The notes under the pieces were generated by a model. That model was given only the letters and a program-made list of their open reading frames with translations. It was not told where the DNA came from and ran no database searches. Below, piece after piece: positions 1 to 12,526 of a stretch of DNA of 64,000 bases. Origin of the DNA: Chlorella sorokiniana. Its lineage: Eukaryota > Chlorophyta > Trebouxiophyceae > Chlorellales > Chlorellaceae. The stretch is from positions 2,337,001 through 2,401,000 of the forward strand of contig CP084619.1 in the NCBI GenBank assembly GCA_025917655.1, in the 5' to 3' direction. How positions within the stretch are numbered: the first letter of the stretch is position 1; every line of letters begins with the position of its first letter. A program made the position numbers and the translations under genes.

Positions 1-3000
1 GAGCATCACGCGGTGGGCGGCTCGCTTGTACAGGAACAGAAACTTGCCTAGAGGAGGAGGGGCCCGGGGGAGAGGCAGCGCAGGATGTGGAGCGAGGGTG
101 AGGATAAAGGAGGGGCAGTGAGGCAGCAAGGGGGCAGGGTACACGTGAGGAAATGACAGAAGGGGAAGGCCACTTTGTAAGGGCCCTCCTGCCCCCTGAA
201 TCCCCGCCGGTCCCCTGCTCCCTTCCCTCTACTCCCATCCACCCACCCCGCGTGTCACTGTGTCATCTGGGTGCACCACATCAAAAGAGTGCGGTACGGC
301 GGCGGCGTACTCCCGCGCAAAGGCATGGTTGCCCGGCCGCGGCGTTGCAAACGTCAGCACCTCGAGCCGCGCCAGCGCGTCGGCGCCGCCGGCCAGCCCG
401 CGTGCAGCGGCCAGCTCGGCGCACAGCGCACGCGCATCCAGCGCAGCCAGGCTGGCTAGAGCCCCTCCCAAGGAGTGGCCTGTCATGATCAGGCGCCAGG
501 GTCGGCCGCCAGGAGGGGCGGCCGCTCCAGCAGGCGCCGCAGCTGGGCCAGCACCGCGGCGTTGAGCCCGCTGGAGAGCCATGTGGCCAGGAAGCCCCAG
601 TGCACCATGGGCCGGCGGCACAGCCAGTAGGCCCCACGCACCGGCGGGTGCGGCGCACGCCACACCTGGGGGGTTGAGGGGGCGGGTGAGCGAGACACAA
701 GGGGCCAGGCAAAGGCACCAGCTGGCGAGCCGCTGGCCACGCCGGCCGGCCATGCCGGCACACGCAGCAGCAGCCGGGGTATAACGGCAGGCAGCACCGC
801 AGAGGGCAGAAACAGAAACCAAGCAGGCTGCAGGCCCCGTGTTCTTGGGGCCCGCCTTCGCCTGGCCCGCCCTCCTGGCCCTTGCCGCCCCCTCCTTCCC
901 CAGCCCCACCTTCATGTTGGCCAGCATGTTGCGCAGCGAGACCGTCCCCGGAAGCAACAAACAATTGTGTCGCCGCCATCCGCCCAGCCCAGCACGCACT
1001 TGGCATCGTGGCCGGGGCCCCACAGCACGCAGCTGTGTGTCAGGCCGCACAGGGCCAGGGCCGTGCCCAGGCCCAGCTCCTGCCCAGCTGGCTCACACCT
1101 GCCGCAGCCGCTGCCACAGCCTCCCAGCGAGGCCGCTTCCCCACTCTCCGCCGCCGCGGCATCCGCCGCTGCTGGCGGTCGCTGCTCCGGCAGCCCCTCG
1201 CTCGCTCCGGAAGGGTTTGCTGGTGCTGCCGCGCTGTGGGCACTCCCACCGGCAGGTGGGGTGGCGGGCGTCGCTGGCAGATTCCCCTTGGCCTCCTCCA
1301 TCTGCGCCACGTCGTCGTCGTCGTCGTCGTTGGCGCCGCCGTGGTCGTCGTACACCACCCAGCACCAGCACAGCATCTTGAGCGCCGTCTCCACACAGAA
1401 CATGGGCTCCCGCCGCTGCCCCGGGCGCTGCGCCAGCTTGCGCGGCAGGTCGGCCTCCCGCCACGCAAAGTCTGCGGCAGGCGCGGAAAACCCCGGGGTG
1501 GGTGGCAGCGGCGAGGCGTGCGCGCTGCATGCTGCTCAAGCGGGCCTGGCGTCGCCCACGCTGGGCCCAACTCCGTGCAGCCCAGGTGCGTGGAGGGGGC
1601 GCACCCTGCAGCCAGGCGTGGAGCTCCAGCTGGCGGCGGTCGGGGTCGCTGGGCAGTACACACACACAGTTGACCAGCACCAGAGAGGTCATCACGATCT
1701 GGAGGGGAGAAGCAGCGGCAGGGGGCACCCCTGGGCAGCGTTGCAGCCCCCAAGCCCGGCCATCAGCCCCACCAGCCAGCGGCAGGCGAGCCGGGGGGGC
1801 GTTGTTGCCAGGCGCCGCCGCACCTCCATGGGCGTCAGGCCCAGCCAGGTGTCCATGTAGGAGGCGCAGGGCGCTGGTCCACCCACCACAGCAGCAGGTT
1901 GCACAGCACGAAGAAAGCGGCGGCCAGAAGGCGCGTCTGGAACTGCAAGGGACAACCGGTAGGGGCGGGGGGCACAGAGGGGTTAGGCCGGGCACTTGTT
2001 CACACAAGCGCTGCCAGCATGGCAAGACAAGTGCACAAGCGCCTGCCTGGCAGGCGGGGGTTTGCTGGCGGGAGGTTGACACAGCAGGGACATGCAGCCT
2101 CATCCCGCACAGGCGACCCTGGCTGCTGGTCCACAGCAGCCCACAGCCCCGCCCACCTGCACCCGCAGCAGGATGTTGCCCACGCGGTACACGCAGTACG
2201 GCCTCGCCGCCAGCTGGCGCTGCGCCACCGCCAGCAGCGCAAAGTAGGCTGCCAGCGTGAGCAGCAGCAGGGCGGAGGTGAGGTAGGTGAGGGCGCGCGG
2301 GACTCCAGCCAGGTTGCAGGAGTACTGCCAGGACCTGCGGTGCCACGGCAGAAGCCAGGAAGAAGGTGCGTGGTCCACACCGGATGGCAGCTGGGGAGAG
2401 GCCCCACGAGCGGCGGCAGCCACTGAAAAGGCGCCTCACAAGCGAAGGGCAGGCACCCCCCGCACGAGGGACCGGTTCCAGCCGCCCAGACTGCGCAGCT
2501 GTTTGTTTGGCAGAATGGCAGCCGGCATTCCGAGGCAGGCCCCTCACTCGCAGCCCTGGGTGCCGCTGGCCGCCTCGGGAAGCAGCGCGTGTCGCTCAGG
2601 CTGGCGCAGGGCGGGCCGCCGTTGTAGCCTGGGGGTGCGCAGCGCGGGGTGGGAGCGGCAGTGTGCCACAGAGCCCCGGCAACCAGCAAACCGTGTTCCG
2701 AACTGCCAGCCGCGGGGCCGCACACAGGTGGCCACTCACCGTAGCGCAGCTGGTAGGCCAGGACGGAAACGATGGCGACCTGGCAGGGCAGCCACAGCAG
2801 CAGCGCCTGCAGGCAGGACCTGCCGGCACACTTCAGCACCGGGCAGCGCCAGAGGCGGCAGGGCTCACGCGCCATGCGGCGGCAACAAGGGGCGGCACGC
2901 GGTGTGAACCACGCGGGCTGGGCGCGGCGGTGCTGGGCGGGGAGGCGGCGCAACATGCACGACGTGCCTTGTAAACGTGGGAGCGCAGCGGCAGGTCGAC

Positions 3001-4431
3001 GACCATCGGCTCGGCCCGCAGCGGCGCCCCCTCAGCGGCTACGTCGTCGCCGTCGTCGCCGCCAGGTGTGCCCACGCCACACTTCCCCTCCGGGGCATCC
3101 AAAGGGGCTCCTTCAGACACGCCTGCTCCGCCCGCCGCCTCCTGCACGCTCGGCTGCCCGCCCCGCCCGGCGCCTGGGCGCGTCCGCCCTGCCAGGCACC
3201 GCTGCAGCGACGCCCAGCGTGAGCACGCCCCAGCGGCGGCCTTGCGCAGGTTTGTAGCGGCCAGGCGCAGCAGTGCAGGGCCGCGCAGCTGGGCGGGCAT
3301 CGGGTTGTGGGCCTGGACCACAAACAGGCAGAAGAGCTGCGGGGGCGCACGGGAGAGCACAAGCAGGTTGGCGTAGGCAGTGGGCCAATGCACAGTCCAC
3401 ACAAGCAGCTGGCTTGCCCGCCAGTGACCCATGACAGCGTGTCCGACCAGTTGGCTGCCACACAGTAACCCACCCCTACAACCTTTTCTTCAGCACCCAG
3501 TCCCCCCCCACCCCCCACCCCCACCGTGTTCCAGCAGCTCCAGCGCAGGCAGCTGCAGACGTAGACGGGGGTGAGGAACCAGGAGCAGGGCTGTGCCGCC
3601 ACCAGCGCGTTGGGCGCTAGGAAGAAGGCCAGGCCCAGGGCCTGCACGCCCAGCTCGCACCCAAACAGCGCCACGGTGCGCCGCCGCCGCGCAGACCACG
3701 CCTTGCCCGCGCGGTTGACTGGCGGGGGTGGGGCGTGGGGTGTGTGTGAGAGTTGATGCGGGGTGGACAGTTGGGATGACCAGGACATGGGCGCATGCAC
3801 GGCTGACAGAGGGCAGCAGGGGCGGTGTGCTGGGTGTGTGTGGTGGGGGAAGATTGGGGGCAGTGAAGACAGCTCGACGAGCAGCAGCAACGGCAGCCTG
3901 GCAGCCACCCAGCCGCCACGCACCCCGCCAGACGTGGAACAGCAGGCGGGCGGCCATGGCCAGGGCCGCGGTGAGGCAGGCGCTGGCGACGACCAAGTTG
4001 GCGGTGACCAGGGAGCCGTTGTGAATCAGCTCGGAGTCGGGCTCCCCAAACTTTACCGCCGCCTCCCACGCCAGCAGGCCCAGCGCGACCGCCAGCGCGG
4101 TGCGGAACTGCAGCAGCAGCACCTGCGGGCGGCACGCAGGAAAGCGGGAGCATCCGGCTGAAGAAGCATGTTCTTTAGCGCTTAAGCGCAGACTGCTGCA
4201 GGTATCCACAGTACCAGGAAGCAGTCCAGAGTCACCGCTGCGCAGCCCACATGGCATCCCCACCCGCGTTGTGCGGTCGTCCATGTACTCAATTTTGAGG
4301 ACCACCGCATTGCTGACGTCCTCCCACGGGTTGGATCCGCGGCTGGGCAGCGGCGGTGACGATGCCGGCTGCAGCCGCTGGGCAGGCGGCGGCGAACCGG
4401 CGGCCGATAACCCCGCCCCCGCCGATTGCAT
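1..4431 (-). CDS. Membrane-anchored class 3 lipase, sn1-diacylglycerol-lipase-like (C-terminus beyond window)
   Basis: This is a multi-exon gene read leftward and cut by the left edge. The chosen start is the ATG at 4431 (MQSAGAGL); the frame opens slightly earlier only from a GTG. Exon 1 ends at about 4264. Later exons encode hydrophobic helices at about 4123-3905 (two), 3715-3530, 2826-2748 and 2311-2155. The catalytic half follows at about 1040-229. It contains CCFRGTVSLRNMLANMK, then VHWGFLATWLSSGLN, then the nucleophile elbow MTGHSLGGALASLAAL (Ser in GHSLGG, about 480), then LTFATPRPGN and VVHPDDTV, the likely catalytic Asp. The last His of the triad would lie outside the window. Several N-terminal membrane helices followed by a Lipase_3 domain is the layout of sn1-specific diacylglycerol lipases; a plastid or ER triacylglycerol lipase is the alternative. 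A run of six Asp residues lies near 1310-1330. The frame shifts near 500, just before the GHSLGG exon segment, probably because of a sequencing dropout. Confidence 0.8.
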
Positions 4432-4759
4432 GGCTGCTGCGGCGGCTTGCTGCGTCACCGGGACAGGATTTTGCTTCTACAGCGTCACATCAGGGTTTGT
4501 GGGGAGGTTTTGACCCACAGGAGCCCTGCATGAGACGTCTGAATCCGTACAGTGAGAGGACCCCCAACAAGCAAAACTGGGCAGCGGTACATTTGTCCGA
4601 GCATAGTTGGACGGGTATGGTCCTCGAATCGCTGCAGGACGGAGCGCACTCCGACACTCTGCCCAGCTGGTGCCAGCAGGACTCTACAGTGTTTGGGGCT
4701 AGAACGTGCCCTTATCCCCCTTATTGTCGACAAGATGGAATCGCCTTGACAACTGCGGA
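4432..4759. other. Divergent intergenic region, lipase / VPS11
   Basis: These roughly 330 bases of moderate GC separate two outward-reading start codons, so both promoters should lie here. No clear TATA box, repeat or ORF with recognisable similarity is visible. Confidence 0.5.
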
Positions 4760-7700
4760 ATGGCTGTGCAAGCTGGTTTCAGGCGGTTCCGCTTTTTCTC
4801 CACTGAAGTGCGGGAGAGCGTGCCAGTGCCCTCTGAAGTCTCCTGCTCAACCTGTGGCGGCAGTTGCATTTGGTTAGGATGCACAGATGGCACGGTGGTG
4901 TGTCTGGCGAGTGATCTGAGCCTTCAGGGCTCCTTCACCGCTCACCAGGGGCGCGTGCACGGCATAGAATGGGCGAAGGTACGGTCGTGGCGCATGCACT
5001 CAGCAGCAGACAGCCCCAGCAAGAGGGCTTGCGCCGCGATTTGGCCGCCCCTTCGGTTGCTGCCGCCCAGTGGTTTGGCAAGCGGGATTCGGCATTGTCG
5101 TCGCTGCTCTGTGACCAGCCAGAACCCCCATGCTGCTGCAGGGCAAGCTTGTAACAGTGGGCGAAGATGGCGACGGCCTGCGCAACCTGTACATCAAGGG
5201 GTGGGCGGTGGAAGGCCTGCGCCCAGGGGCCACCCCGCCCATCCTGGCTGCCCCAGGCCGCCTGCTGCCCACCCCGCCCAAGCCCGCTTCCGGCAGCATC
5301 GAGGGCAGCAGTGAGGGCAGGCTGGCCGCGGTGGCACTGCACTGCTCCAGTGGCCCACGGTCCATGCGGCGCTTGGGCTGTCCAGCGGCGCCGTCCACAT
5401 GCTGCGATGCGACGTCGCCAAGGGCAAGGTGGCGGCGCCCGTGCCTGCGGCAGCGCTGCGCGACGGCGGCGGCGGCGGCGGCGGCGTGACGGGCCTGCAC
5501 TTTGTGGTGGGCAGCGAGGGGGCGAGCATGGCGGACGGCAGCGCCGTGGAGCAGCTGCACCTGTTTGCGGTGGGCGCCAGCCGCATGGCGGCGTACGACC
5601 CGCGCACCGGCCGCCGCCTGCTGGAGGAGGAGTGCGGCGCGGCGGCCGGCTGCAGCGCGGTGAGCAGCCGCGGCGAGCTCATGCTCGCCTGCCCAGACGC
5701 CATCTACTCCTACACAGGTGGGCAGTGGGTGGTGGGTGGGTGCAGCCGCAGCCGCATACGCGCAGCCGGGGATCTGTCGCGGCGGCGCATGTCTGCTGGC
5801 CGGCCTCCCTGGCACAAGCTGCCAGACCTCCAGCGCTGCTGCCAGTTCCAGCGCCTGTGTCAAGCAAAGGACGTGCACCCTGCAGTGGAGGAGGGGCGCA
5901 AGGCGGCGTTTGCGGTGCGCGGCGAGAAGCTGGCGGCGGCGGCCACCCGCCACTACCTGCTGGTGGTGCTGGCGGATGAGGCGGGCGGCGGCGGCGCGCG
6001 GCGCCAGGCACGCAGGTCAGTGCCCTGCTGCCACGGCCAGCGGATTCTGATGCCTACCTGATGTTGCCTGGCGATGTGCGCCCGCCACGTCTCCCCCTCC
6101 TGCCCGCGCACGCGCACCCACACATCCACGACCTGCATGCTTCGCTTTCCTCCTGGCACAGGCGGCGGCGGTACAGCTGTACGATCTGCAGAACAAGGTG
6201 CTGGCGGCCTCGGCCCCCTGCAGCCACCTGTGCGCTGGATCGCGGCGGCCGCAGGCGGCAGCGTCGGCGTCGGTGAGGCGCCAGCTGGCATGCGATGCTG
6301 GGGCCGGCCCCTCATCCATGTCACTGCCTGCTGCAACCTTGCGGTGGGCCACACTGCGATGCCAAACAAAGACGGGCGCGTGCCGCTGCAAGCATACCTG
6401 CCGCTCCAGTGCTTCCAGCCATTCCCAGCCTCCTGGCCCGAGGCCTGCCGCCCTGCCTCCACCCCACCCCCCATGTGCAGCGGACGCCAGCGGCGGCGTG
6501 ACCCGCCTGGCGGAGAAGGCGTTCAGCGAGAAGCTGGAGGCGCTGTACAAGAGCCGCGCGTTCCAGCTGGCAGTGGCGGTGGGGGAGACGGAGCAGGCGA
6601 GCTGCTGCGCACGCCCTGCTTCACACGTGTGCCAACGGGGAACGGGATGCAATGTGGGGTGGAGGGCCCGCGCGGTTGCTACCACCCAGCCTGCACAAGC
6701 GTCTCCCCTCCCCTGCCCCCTCCACTTCTTCTGCCGCAGGCGGATGCCGCCACCCTGGCCTCCATCCGCCGCCACTACGGCGACTTTCTGTACGCCAAGC
6801 GCGACTACGACCAAGCCATGGAGCAGTGAGCAGCCGCTGCCCGGCCTGGCTGGGTCAGGCTGGCTCCAGTCTGGACCCCCTGCCCGAGCGGGCTCAGGGC
6901 CGCGGGGAGGCGTGGTGTGCCACTTGCCCCTCCATCCTTTCCAACAGGCCGGCACACACAGCCCAGCACACCCACCCGCATGCCCTGCAGGTACGCGTCC
7001 ACCATCGGTCACCTGGAGCCCGGCTACGTGATCCAGCGCTACCTGGACGTGCAGCGCATCCACTCCCTGGCCGGCTACCTGGAGCGCCTGCACGCGCGGG
7101 TGGGTTGATGTGGGGCATGGAGGTGCTTGGTGGGGGTGGGGGCGCTGGGAGGCTGGTGGCGAGCTGGGGGGCTTGCAGGCGTGGGTGGTGGGTGGCGGGC
7201 AGCGTGCGGGCAGGAGGCGTGGCTGTCTGTGAGGCCACACATGGACGCCAGATATTCGGAGCAGCGCTTCCTCCCCTCCCCCGCGTGCCTCAGGGCGCTG
7301 CCTCCTCCGACCACACCACCCTGCTGCTCAACTGCTTCACCAAGCTCAAGGATGTGCACAAGCTGGACGCCTTCATCCAGGTGCGCTCTCAGTGGTGGCC
7401 CCCTTGCCCTCCTCCGCTCCCGGCACCTCGCCTGGCAGCTGCTGGTCGGCGCAGCAGCGGCGGCACCCGGCCCTGCGCGCCAGCACGCCGCGCCACTCTT
7501 GCACACCCCCGCCCCCTGCCTCCCCGCCCTCAGGGCGACGGCTCCATGACGCGCGACTCGCTGCACTTTGACGTGGACACAGCCATCAAGGTGGGCATCG
7601 GGGCGTTTGTGTTTGTGTGTTGAAAGGGTGGCAGGGCTGGGGCACGGGCTTGCACCCGCGCTTTGTGCGTGCGCTGCGACGGGGCCGCAGCGCCAGTTGC

Positions 7701-10700
7701 GTGCCATCACAACCCCGACCCCGCGCACACCCACCACCACCACCAGGTGTGTCGCTCCGCCGGCTACCACGAGCACGCTCTGTACGTGGCGCTGGCTGCC
7801 GGCGAGCCCGCCACCTACCTGGACATCCTGCTGGAGGACTGCGGCAGGTGGGGGCCGCACAGGCGCCTGGCGGCTGGCGCCTCCGCCTCCCCCTGCGCGG
7901 CTGGTCTGGGCGCCCCAGCCCCCGCCCCCGCACTGGGGAGCGGCATGCCTAGTGGTGGCGCCCTTCCCTGCCTCACCCAGCCCCCCGCTCACCGCCGCCC
8001 CAGCAGGTTCCAGGAGGGCCTGGAGTACATCAAGGGGCTGCCTCGGGACCAGGCCGCCGCCGCCCTGCAGAAGTACGGCAAGGTGTGGCGCGGACGGTTG
8101 GGGGAACGGGGCGGCGCGCTCGCATCCTGTATCGCTTCTGCCCTTTTGTTGCAGGGATTTGCCGTGATGAGCCGGCACTGGCATCCCGCTGCCCTCCCGC
8201 ACTCTCATTTTCCCCTCACCCCGCACCGCACACTGCACATCGCCCTGCATGCGCCCCCCCTTCCCCCAGGCCCTGCTGGGGCGGGTGCCGGTGGAGGCCA
8301 CCGCGCTGCTTATGGAGCTCTGCCTGCGCGACCCCTCCAACCCCTCAGCCTTCGTGGCCAACATGGCCGACTTCACCCACCTCTACGCAGACAGGCACGT
8401 CCGTGTGTGTAGAGGAGGGGGGCCCGAGGCAGGTGCCCTCGCCTGCCCGTGTGGGTGTTGTACCTATGCGCAGCGGCGGTGCAGCGGCGCAGCCAGGGCT
8501 CCCTGACACCCAGCCAGGGTACGGCCTGGCAGAGCTGTTGCTGTGCCAGCACTCCGACTGCTGTTCTGCTGTCGCCCCCTGTACCGCCTGCAGGCCACAG
8601 GATCTGCGGTACGCCTGCCTCACCATCCTGAACATGAACCCTGACTCGCCATCACGCCAGACCCTGTACCACACGCTGCTGGACCTGTACCTCGCCCCAA
8701 CGCCCTCCACGGACGACCGCCCCCGCGGCGGCGCGGCCGACGAGCAGCCGGCAGCGGCCGCGGTGGGCGGGCCCCAGGGCGGCAGCATCAGCAGCCGGCA
8801 AGAAGCGTTGGACCTGCTCAAGTGAGGCTCGCTGCCCCTGCTTTGGTTTGCCGCCCGCTCTGTGCCATGCATGCGCTGCGGGGGCCGTGGGGGCTGGGTA
8901 GCTGCCCAGGTTGCCAGCAGCACCACCGCTGCCTTTACGTGTATTGACGCGTTTGTTCGTGTGTGCCGCAGGCGCGGGTGGCCGCCCGGAGGCGAGGCTG
9001 CCTATGACGTGGACTACGCGCTGGTTGCGTGCCGCATGCGGGGCTTCAGGGAGGGGCTGCTGCTCCTGTACGAGGTAGGTGCTGGAGGGGGGCTGGGGAG
9101 GGGCTTCGCGCGTGTGAATGTGTGTTGGGGGTGAGTGAGGTGTGTGTGCTGGGGGTGTGGGGGACGGGGGGGGTGCGTGGGTGCCTGTGTGTGTGGTGTG
9201 TGGAGTATGTGCTAGGCGGGGGAGAGGGAGCGGCTTGTGTGTGCCCTTCATGTGTTGGTGTGGGTGTGATAGGAGGTGAAGGGTTTTGGGGTGGCGCTAC
9301 ATGCCAAGGGGCGCGGCGTGGGAGAGGAGGTGGTGGGCCTCATCAAGGCTCCGGGGGAGGCAGGGGCGGCACGGCAGCAGGGACGCCCGCAGCGTCGTGG
9401 CTGGCAGTCGCAGCAGCGGGTCACGCGAGCAGCCGATGCAAGTGCCACGCACAGCTGGCTCCTGAGCCGGCGTGGCCTGCTGACGTGCCGCGCCTGGCTC
9501 CGCCCCTGCCGAATGCTTGTGTACCGCAGAACCTGCGGCTGTACCGCGAGGCTGCGGCAGTGCTGATGGACGCGGGCGACCACGCCGGCCTCATACGCGC
9601 CTGCGAGCGCTTGGCGACGCGCGCACAGGTGGCAACATGCTGCACTTTGTCTGTTTGCAGAGCTGAGCGCGTGTTGCTGGCCTGGTGGCGTCCTGGCTGG
9701 CCCCTGCTTCCCAACAGTGTTTCCGGTGCGCTGGAGGCGCGCGCTCCCTGAGCGCCCTGCCCGCTTCCCTCCCCGCCCTGTGCCCCCTGCTCAATTCAGG
9801 CGGCGACCCGCAGCTGTGGCATGACGCTCTTTTCTACTTTGCCTCCCAGCCCGGGGACTGCAGCGCGCAGGTGCGCGCGTCGTCCCCGCCCCTGCCCCGC
9901 TCCTGACGCAGAACCAAGCGCCGTCCTGAACGCCAGCCAGCGGCTGGGCCGTCGCCGCCTGGGAGTGCCCCACCCTCGCTTATGCCAGACGTCCCCAGCC
10001 ATGGCCCCTTCCACCACATTTGCTTTTCGAAGGCACTCATCCTGGTTGTGCCGCCCTCCCCCGCATACCGCCTGTACCGCCCAGGTGCGGGAGCTGCTGG
10101 AGCGCATCGAGGCGGGGGCATCCTGCCGCCGCTGGTGGTGCTGCAGGTGCTGGCGCGCCACCCCGGCTTCCAGCTCAGCCTGGTCAAGGACTACGTCACG
10201 CGCCAGCTGCAGGCAGACAGCAGGTGCGCTGCAGGCAGGATGGACGTGCGTGGTGGCTGCGGGCGCAAGCGCATTCCTGGCAGCCAGCCATGCATGCCTG
10301 CCTCCTCCCTGCGTTTGCGGGCCGCCTTGCTGTACGCCAGGGGCGTGAGGTCAACTCTTGCCCGCGTGTCTGCCCTCACCCTTGCTTTCTTGGCGTTGCC
10401 CTGTTGCTCTCTTCTTCGTTCTTCTGGGATTGCTTATGGTTAGTTACTGCTTTGAACCCCTCATTGCTTCCCCAAAAGGCAATAAACCCTTCTCACATCC
10501 TCCTCCTCCCCCTCCCACAGGAGCATGCGCGCCGACCAGGAGGAGGCCGAGCGGCTGCGTGCAGAGATTGAGCGCACGCGCGCCGCCCTGGACCGCCTGC
10601 GCACCCAGCCTGCTGTGTTCCAGTCGTCGCGCGACAGCCAGACCGGCGCTCCGCTGGAGCTGCCCTCAGGTGGGGGCTGTGGAGGGGGAGAGGGGTGCTG

Positions 10701-11153
10701 TTTGTGACGGGCAGGGCGGAGTGTGTGTGTGTGTGTGTGTGTGGGGGGGGGGCATAGCAGCAAAGGGGGCTTGCGCGCGGTCACTGGGGGTCCTGCAGGT
10801 TGCTGGGTCTGCCAGTCTGCGTGCCCTGCTGCCATGCCCACCTGGCTTTGTTTGCCGACCCTCCCGTCATAAGGATCAACCCAGTCCCCACCCCACCCCA
10901 CCACCCGTGCAGTCCACTTCCTGTGCGGCCACTCGTACAACCTGCGCACCCTGGGCGACGGCGAGCCGGTGTGCCCGCTGTGCGCCGGGAGCACCGCAAG
11001 GCGCTGGAGCTCCGCCGCTCCGCCGCCGCCTCGGCTGCCGACAAGGATGCGTTCTTCAAGCAGCTGCGCTCCGCACCCGACGGCTTTGGCCTGGTGGCCG
11101 AGTACTTTGGCCGCGGGCTGCTGGCCAACACGAGCGTCGGCACGGGCAGCTGA
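4760..11153 (+). CDS. VPS11: Vacuolar protein sorting-associated protein 11 (HOPS/CORVET core subunit)
   Basis: VPS11 is a core subunit of the HOPS and CORVET tethering complexes that drive fusion at endosomes and the vacuole. The start at 4760 gives MAVQAGFRRFRFFSTEV, matching the F-x-FF opening of the family. About 15 exons follow. The first part (to about 6480) is the beta-propeller, with LVTVGEDGDG, AVHMLRCDVAKGK and LHLFAVGASRMAAYDPRTG. An alpha-solenoid follows, with FLYAKRDYDQAMEQ, YVIQRYLDVQRIHSLAGYLE, TTLLLNCFTKLKDVHKLDAF, ALYVALAAGEPATYLDILLE and FQEGLEYIKGLPRDQ. A short coiled coil (MRADQEEAERLRAEIERTRA) leads to the C-terminal RING-like segment. The RING is degenerate: FLCGHS and CPLC are kept, but the first Cys pair and the Cys after the His are absent. 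The frame slips at the G run 10987-10989 before the tail that ends GTGS-stop. It is convergent with the Pcc1 gene. Identification is strong; individual exon limits are approximate. Confidence 0.92.
10721..10752 (+). repeat. (GT)n-poly(G) simple repeat in a VPS11 intron
   Basis: About ten GT units run straight into a G tract. The repeat lies shortly after the donor that follows the GAPLELPS-coding exon of VPS11. It is one of several intron repeats of the same design in this window. Confidence 0.9.
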
Positions 11154-11193
11154 GTGGGGGTGGGCGGTTCGATGCGGCACCTGCTGGCAGCCC

Positions 11194-11198
11194 TGTAA
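11194..11198 (+). terminator. Putative TGTAA polyadenylation signal of VPS11
   Basis: TGTAA lies 41 bases after the VPS11 stop. TGTAA is the usual polyadenylation element in chlorophyte nuclear genes. The assignment rests on the motif and spacing only. Confidence 0.45.
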
Positions 11199-11332
11199 CA
11201 GTTGCTGGCCGTCATGGAAGCGACAGAGGCGTGAAACCATACCATGAAGTAAGAGCAATTGGAGATTTGTGGGGAGGAGGGAGATGTAGCATGTGGAGAG
11301 GGGTGAACAACAGGAAACACAAGACAGGGCGA

Positions 11333-11887
11333 TCATGGCTGGGCAGCTGCTGCTGCTATCGCTGGTTCTGCCCCTCCTGCTGCCGCAGCTGTGCCACTCT
11401 CTGCTGCTGCACCCACCGCAGCCAGACCAGGCGCACCAGCGCCAAAGGCTTCCAGCGTGCGGCTGGCCAGGCCCAGCAGGTCGCAGAAGGTGCCCACCGC
11501 TGCTCGCAGCGTGCGCATGTCCACAGCAGCAAAGTTGAGCACGAGGGCGGACCCTTCCACGCTGAGTTGCCGCGTCACTGCCTCCGGCCGCAGCTGCGCG
11601 GAATGTGCGAGGGACGGGGCAAGCAGCAGCCGTGTCCAAAGGTCACCATGGCACCCTGAGCGGCATGGCTGATGGTTGCAAGCCGACAAGCCCTTGTGCA
11701 AGACGCACCTCTGCATCCACTTCTAGCGACCGCATGACGATGGTGGCCTCTGCCTCGCTGCCGTAAGTCACCCTCCCTGTGCTGCATAACGAAGCAGCAA
11801 GCTCTGGCTGGAGAAGGCGCCACGGCCGGCGACGAGAGGCGCAGCGACGGCAGTGTTGGCGGGCCAGCAGTCACAGACCAGCTGCAT
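11333..11887 (-). CDS. PCC1: Pcc1-family subunit of the EKC/KEOPS complex
   Basis: Pcc1 (LAGE3 in human) is the dimerising subunit of KEOPS, which makes the t6A modification of tRNAs. Exon 2 (11593-11333) encodes QLSVEGSALVLNFAAVDMRT followed by LRAAVGTFCDLLGLASRTLEAFG. This matches the family pattern of a strand, A-x-D-x-x-x-LR, a helix and a final xFG. Exon 1 (to 11709) supplies YGSEAEATIVMRSLEVDAE, which is the first conserved strand. The intron runs from 11708 to 11594 with GT and AG ends. The ATG at 11887 (MQLVCDCWPANTAV) joins the conserved part only if one base is missing at the C run 11771-11773; otherwise the first usable Met is at 11735. An Ala/Gly-rich tail ends the protein. The gene is convergent with VPS11 and divergent from the bestrophin gene. 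Confidence 0.8.
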
Positions 11888-12526
11888 TGCAATGTCAACA
11901 ACTGCCAGATTTAGTAAAGGTTCAGCTCACAAGGTGAAAGGCTTAGCTGGGTCTTGTATTCCGGGCTGCAAGCTGCTGTCTGTATGCAAGTGGGTAGGTG
12001 CTTGCTCGGCCGCTGTGGATTGATCTGCCGCTGACATTCTGCGAAGACTGAAGTAGGGATGGATTGAGCAGACGGCAGGTGTCGAATTGAGTTCGGCCGT
12101 CAGGGCTCGCAGTGCGCGCCTTCGATGCTTGAACAGATTACTCAAACACTATATTGGACGATGCATATAAGGGGGAGGGCGATGCCTCTGCCATCATAGC
12201 GAGGCCGTGCCACGCTGTCTTGTTGGCGCCACACTGCAGCAGGCGATAGCCAGTTCTACCTTGTTCAGTACTTCCATGGTTTGTGGAACTCTTGGAGCGC
12301 TATTGCAGTGGTCGGGCCCATTGCAGAGCAGTGCGCGTTACGCCGGTTACTCTCCTTCGCTGGCCGTCGCACCAGCATAGTTACTAGGTGTCAGAAAACC
12401 ATTTCAAAAAGCGCCACGTAGGAAGGCGCTCGGCCCCCATTCGCGTCGAGAGGAGAGGCTCGGTGTGGCATCGCCCGCCACCCAAGAGACCAGGGGGACA
12501 GCCTGGGCTGAAGTGATAAAGGCGCG
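11888..12526. promoter_or_regulatory. Divergent intergenic region, Pcc1 / bestrophin, with a TATA-like box
   Basis: About 640 bases of lower GC than the flanking genes. A CATATAAG motif lies near 12164-12171 in the correct orientation for the bestrophin gene, with an ACTATATTGG motif just before it. No coding similarity was seen. The promoter role is inferred from position and motif. Confidence 0.4.

Noticed and set aside
10461-11639. A 392-codon minus-strand frame over the end of VPS11
   Set aside because: It crosses VPS11 exons and introns and part of the Pcc1 gene in the wrong frame, and shows no domain.
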